Below the pieces are notes generated by a model that saw nothing but the letters and a program-made list of their open reading frames with translations, did no database searches and had not been told where the DNA came from. A stretch of DNA of 64,000 nucleotides, taken from the NCBI RefSeq assembly GCF_900109725.1, contig NZ_FOBC01000009.1, positions 1 to 64,000 of the forward strand, given 5' to 3'. Each line of letters begins with the position of its first letter. Position 1 is the stretch's first letter. The DNA is from Halomonas daqiaonensis (GTDB taxonomy: Bacteria > Pseudomonadota > Gammaproteobacteria > Pseudomonadales > Halomonadaceae). The position numbers and the translations under genes are program-made. Positions 59,459-64,000 of the stretch are shown in pieces.

Positions 59459-60172
59459 TCAACGCAGGTGGCGCCCACCGTCCACCGGCAGGGTCACACC
59501 GGTGACATAACGGTTGTCGAGCAGGTAGCGCAGGCTCTGATAGATCACCCCGGGGCCGGGAATCATCTCCATCGCCGACTTGGCGCGGGCCTTCTCTGCG
59601 TAGGCCTCATCGTCACCCTCGTTGAGCATGATCATCGCCGGAGCGATGGCGTTGACCTGGATGGCCGGGGCGTACATGGCAGCGAACGACAGGGTCAGGT
59701 TGTCCAGTCCCGCCTTGGTGGCGGCGTAGGCGGCGTGTTTCCTCGAGCCCTTCTGAACCACGTAGTCAGTCAAGTGAACGATGTCGCGCTGGGGCTCGCT
59801 ACATGCCTCGAGTAGCTCCCGGGCATGCAGGTTGATCAGGTAGGGAGCCAACATATGGATACGAAACAGCCGCTCGAAGGTGGCTCCTGCCTCCGGGCCG
59901 CTCGAATCCGGCGCCCAGTCGCTGGCGTTGTGCACGATGGCTCGCAGTGACCTCGTCTCGGCCTTGAGCCGCTCGAAGAAATCCAGGATGCCCGCTTCCG
60001 TCGCGAAATCGGCCGGCAGGGTGACGATGCCTCGCTCACGCAGCGTGGCCAGTTCTGGGCGCTCACGACGATAGCTGATGATCACCGGGTGGCCATCGTC
60101 GACCAGGCGCTCGGCACAGTGCCGGCCCAGGCGCTGGGCACCGCCGGTGATCAGGATCGGCGAGGCGCTCAA
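59459..60172 (-). CDS. folM: Dihydromonapterin reductase FolM
   Basis: Short-chain dehydrogenase reducing dihydromonapterin (and weakly dihydrofolate) with NADPH, supplying the cofactor of phenylalanine hydroxylase in some gammaproteobacteria. The 237 residues show the nucleotide motif PILITGGAQRLGRHCAERL, VHNASDWAPDS, catalytic Tyr-x3-Lys in HAAYAATKAGLDNLTLSF, and VTGVTLPVDGGRHLR at the C-terminus, the FolM ending. The start overlaps the fre stop by 4 bp, so it is co-translated with the flavin reductase. Confidence 0.9.
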   Translation of the reverse strand: MSASPILITGGAQRLGRHCAERLVDDGHPVIISYRRERPELATLRERGIVTLPADFATEAGILDFFERLKAETRSLRAIVHNASDWAPDSSGPEAGATFERLFRIHMLAPYLINLHARELLEACSEPQRDIVHLTDYVVQKGSRKHAAYAATKAGLDNLTLSFAAMYAPAIQVNAIAPAMIMLNEGDDEAYAEKARAKSAMEMIPGPGVIYQSLRYLLDNRYVTGVTLPVDGGRHLR

Positions 60173-60948
60173 GACCGCTCCTCCCTCACCAGGCTCCCTG
60201 CCGTAGGCACGATGGGGTTCCGCGGTGCGTAGGCAAAGACATCAGAGAAGACCCGAGAGGCCACCAGGCCCAGCGAGGCGAGCACGTCGACGCAGGCATA
60301 GACCATGCCCGGTGAGCCGGAGATGTAGACATCATGCCCAGAGACATCCTCCAGGGTCGTTGCCAGGGCCTGGTCGATGCGGCCGCGGTGGGCGATGACC
60401 TGCTCCCCTGCCACCGCTTGCTCGGGCGCGACCTCGGTCACGGCGTGGAAGCGGACATTGGCATGCTCTTCCGCCCACGCCCGGGGCAGTCGTTCCAGGT
60501 AAAGGTCGCGACGCTCTCGGGCCGCCCACCAGAGCTCGATCTCGCGTGTCGGATCATCATGTAGCGCCGCCTCGACGATCGCCTTCATCTGCGCAAAGCC
60601 GGTGCCGGCGGCGATCAGCAGCAAGGGACGCGAGCTGTCCGGGTCGAGCAGGCAGTCGCCGCCGGGCAGGCGCAGGGTCAGTCTCTCGGCCACCTGCATC
60701 AGTTCGCGCAGCCGGGCGGAGTTCTCTCGCTCCGGCCAGTGCTGAATGTGCAGCTCGATAACGCCATCGCCGGAATAGGCGTTGGCGACGGAGAATGGCA
60801 CCCAGAGGTCCTCCTCCAGCTTCAGTTCCAGGTACTGGCCGGGCTCATGGGCCACGGCCTCGGGCCGGCCCTCCAACTGGACGCGGAAGACGTCCGGGGT
60901 GAGGTCCTCGACCTCGGTGACCAGGCAGGTCAGGGTCCTTGGCGTCAT
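60169..60948 (-). CDS. fre: NAD(P)H-flavin reductase
   Basis: Fre/LuxG-type reductase of free flavins with NAD(P)H. The 259 residues have an N-terminal flavin-binding barrel (HEPGQYLELKL, PFSVANAYS in place of the classic R-x-Y-S) and a C-terminal NAD(P)H domain with LLLIAAGTGFAQMKAIVEAAL and DVYISGSPGMVYACVDVL. It lies 18 bp after ubiD and overlaps folM, the ubiD-fre order known from E. coli and Pseudomonas. A supply of reduced FMN for the UbiX/UbiD prenyl-FMN system is a plausible link, inferred from context only. Confidence 0.92.
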   Translation of the reverse strand: MTPRTLTCLVTEVEDLTPDVFRVQLEGRPEAVAHEPGQYLELKLEEDLWVPFSVANAYSGDGVIELHIQHWPERENSARLRELMQVAERLTLRLPGGDCLLDPDSSRPLLLIAAGTGFAQMKAIVEAALHDDPTREIELWWAARERRDLYLERLPRAWAEEHANVRFHAVTEVAPEQAVAGEQVIAHRGRIDQALATTLEDVSGHDVYISGSPGMVYACVDVLASLGLVASRVFSDVFAYAPRNPIVPTAGSLVREERS

Positions 60949-60966
60949 GAAAGCCTCATGCAGTTG

Positions 60967-62454
60967 TCAAAATGTCGTGTTATCGGGAAATTCGATACCC
61001 AGCTCATTCCAGCGCTCGCTGACGCGGGCCTTGACGGCCTCGTCCATGACGATGGGCGTGCCCCACTCGCGATCGGTCTCGCCGGGCCACTTGCTGGTGG
61101 CATCCAGCCCCATCTTGGAACCCAGCCCGGCCACAGGAGAAGCGAAGTCCAGATAGTCGATGGGTGTGTTCTCTACCATCACGGTATCCCGGGCCGGGTC
61201 CATGCGCGTAGTGATGGCCCAGATCACGTCCTTCCAGTCACGGGCATCGACGTCGTCGTCGAGCACCACCACGAACTTGGTGTACATGAACTGGCGCAGG
61301 AAACTCCACACCCCCATCATTACCCGCTTGGCGTGGCCCGGGTACTGCTTCTTCATGGTCACCACCGCCATGCGGTAGGAACAGCCCTCCGGGGGCAGGT
61401 AGAAGTCGACAATCTCGGGAAACTGGCGGCGCAGGATGGGCACGAAGACCTCATTGAGCGCGAGCCCCAGGATCGCCGGCTCATCGGGCGGCCGGCCGGT
61501 GTAGGTGGAGTGGTAGATGGCGTTCTCGCGCATGGTCATGCGCGTCACCGTGAACACCGGGAACTGCTCGACCTCGTTGTAGTAGCCGGTATGGTCGCCG
61601 TAGGGGCCCTCGGGCGACGTGTCATCCGGATAGATGAAGCCTTCCAGAATGATTTCAGCAGACGCTGGGACTTCAAGATCGGCATGGCCGCACTTGACCA
61701 GCTCAGTGCGCGAGCCGCGCAAGAGGCCGGCGAAGGCGTACTCGGAGAGCGAATCGGGTACAGGCGTCACGGCGCCGAGGATGGTGGCCGGGTCAGCGCC
61801 CAGCGCCACCGCCACCGGGAAGGGCTCGCCGGGATGCTGCTGCTGAAACTCCTGGAAGTCCAGGGCGCCACCGCGGTGGGAGAGCCAACGCATGATCAGG
61901 CGATTGCGTCCAAGCTTCTGCTGGCGATAGATCCCCAGGTTCTGGCGAGTCTTGTGGGGGCCACGGGTTATTACCAGCGGCCAGGTGACCAGCGGCGCGG
62001 CGTCGCCTGGCCAGCAGTGCTGGATCGGCAGGCGGTCGAGATCGACCTCGTCGCCCTCGTAAACAAGCGCCTGTGCCGGCGCCGAGCGCACCGTCCTGGG
62101 GTTCATGCTCATCACCTGCCGGAAGATCGGCAGCTTGCTCCAGGCATCGCGGAACCCCTTGGGAGGCTCCGGCTCCTTTAGGAAGGCCAGCAGTTCGCCC
62201 ACCTCGCGCAGGGCGGCGACCGAATCCTGGCCCATGCCCATGGCCACCCGCTTCGGCGTGCCAAAGAGGTTGCCGAGCAGCGGCATCTTGTGGCCCTTGA
62301 CGTTCTCGAACAGCAACGCAGGGCCGCCGGCGCGCAAGGTGCGGTCGCAGATCTCGGTGATCTCGAGATAGGGGTCCACCTCGGCGGTGATGCGCTTGAG
62401 CTCTCCCTGGGCCTCCAAGGCGGCGATGAATTCGCGTAGATCCTTGTACTTCAT
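60967..62454 (-). CDS. ubiD: 4-hydroxy-3-polyprenylbenzoate decarboxylase UbiD
   Basis: Prenyl-FMN-dependent decarboxylation in ubiquinone biosynthesis. The 495 residues open [22 protein letters not shown], with typical UbiD segments [29 protein letters not shown], the catalytic acid region [24 protein letters not shown], and [27 protein letters not shown]. Full length for the family. It is separated from rho by a terminator and followed closely by fre. The partner prenyltransferase UbiX is not in the window. Confidence 0.97.
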   Translation of the reverse strand: MKYKDLREFIAALEAQGELKRITAEVDPYLEITEICDRTLRAGGPALLFENVKGHKMPLLGNLFGTPKRVAMGMGQDSVAALREVGELLAFLKEPEPPKGFRDAWSKLPIFRQVMSMNPRTVRSAPAQALVYEGDEVDLDRLPIQHCWPGDAAPLVTWPLVITRGPHKTRQNLGIYRQQKLGRNRLIMRWLSHRGGALDFQEFQQQHPGEPFPVAVALGADPATILGAVTPVPDSLSEYAFAGLLRGSRTELVKCGHADLEVPASAEIILEGFIYPDDTSPEGPYGDHTGYYNEVEQFPVFTVTRMTMRENAIYHSTYTGRPPDEPAILGLALNEVFVPILRRQFPEIVDFYLPPEGCSYRMAVVTMKKQYPGHAKRVMMGVWSFLRQFMYTKFVVVLDDDVDARDWKDVIWAITTRMDPARDTVMVENTPIDYLDFASPVAGLGSKMGLDATSKWPGETDREWGTPIVMDEAVKARVSERWNELGIEFPDNTTF

Positions 62455-62484
62455 AGGGTGACGTTCCCGTTATCCCGAACGACG

Positions 62485-62512
62485 AAAGGGGCAGAATAGC
62501 ATCTGCCCCTTT
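62485..62512 (-). terminator. Hairpin terminator after rho
   Basis: AAAGGGGCAGA-TGCTAT-TCTGCCCCTTT (minus strand) is a perfect 11-bp stem in the 78-bp gap between rho and ubiD. Only the stem's own TTT follows. Confidence 0.7.
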
Positions 62513-62532
62513 GCGGTGCCGCGACGCCGGAC

Positions 62533-63792
<1,260 letters not shown>

Positions 63793-64000
63793 CGGTGTGT
63801 TCAGAATTCGCTCGTGGAAGCCGGGCGGCAGTGCGCCGTGGGAAAGACAGGAGGCGAGACGATGACGCCCTGTGGATGCGTTCAGAGCCCGGACAGGCTA
63901 CCTCTCGTCATGCTGCATCGTATGGCCAAGGGCGGGCGACCACACTCTGGGGTTGCCGGGCCGATATCGGAAGCGAGGAAGCAGGTTCGTTTTCGCCTGA
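63793..64000. other. rho upstream region
   Basis: These 208 bp hold the rho leader and promoter region. In relatives trxA lies upstream, but no thioredoxin C-terminus can be read here on either strand. A short A+T-poor leader is present; no autoregulatory structure is assigned. Confidence 0.4.

Noticed and set aside
63793-64000. Possible trxA end upstream of rho
   Set aside because: No thioredoxin C-terminal sequence can be read in any minus-strand frame within the 208 bp available.

Overview
The window is a chromosomal core-genome segment of a high-G+C gammaproteobacterium, most probably a Halomonadaceae member (Halomonas/Chromohalobacter type). This rests on protein character and gene order: pncC-recA-recX-alaS-lysC-csrA-tRNA-Ser/Arg, pilMNOPQ-aroK-aroB-gltB-gltD, pyrG-kdsA-eno, hslVU-DUF971-ubiE-ubiJ-ubiB-hisE-tatABC, and an oadGAB sodium pump. 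The family call is an inference; no 16S gene is present.

Layout. 1-2.2 kb: a complete IS1595-family element sits exactly at the left edge, 36 bp before a LexA-like S24 autoprotease gene that lacks a DNA-binding domain and overlaps yigZ. 2.2-5.7 kb: the Na+-translocating oxaloacetate decarboxylase oadGAB. 5.8-9.2 kb: dusC, a tRNA-Ser/two tRNA-Arg unit with tandem terminators, csrA, lysC. 9.2-17.1 kb: alaS, recX, recA (with a clear LexA box), pncC, and divergent mutS. 17.3-22.7 kb: fdxA, eno, kdsA, pyrG and a YjlB-type cupin. 22.8-30.8 kb: gltD, gltB, aroB, aroK. 30.8-38.5 kb: type IV pilus genes pilQPONM, divergent from the gene for penicillin-binding protein 1A. 38.6-45.3 kb: malic enzyme, rpmE, priA, argS and a SPOR-domain protein. 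45.4-52.7 kb: HslVU protease, ubiquinone genes ubiE/J/B, hisE and tatABC. 52.8-57.5 kb: elbB, hemB, ppk1 and a DUF3087 protein. 57.7-59.4 kb: an aroG-type DAHP synthase preceded by three unrecognised small ORFs, two of which carry clustered Tyr-Trp-Phe codons. 59.4-63.8 kb: folM-fre-ubiD, then rho.

Functionally, most genes are housekeeping: aromatic biosynthesis (aroG, aroB, aroK), glutamate synthesis, SOS/mismatch repair, ubiquinone synthesis, protein export and cell-wall assembly. oadGAB and malic enzyme both act at the oxaloacetate/malate to pyruvate node, and the Na+ pump suits a halophile.

The most interesting non-standard material is in the spacers. It includes the tandem leader-peptide-like region before aroG, and a structured dispersed repeat present twice (11.95-12.16 kb and 57.59-57.70 kb) with a compensatory stem change and, in one copy, a second hairpin inserted. 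It also includes palindromic operator candidates before fdxA and in the aroB/gltB spacer, a three-hairpin eno 3' end, and the IS that has cut off the upstream region of the LexA-like gene.
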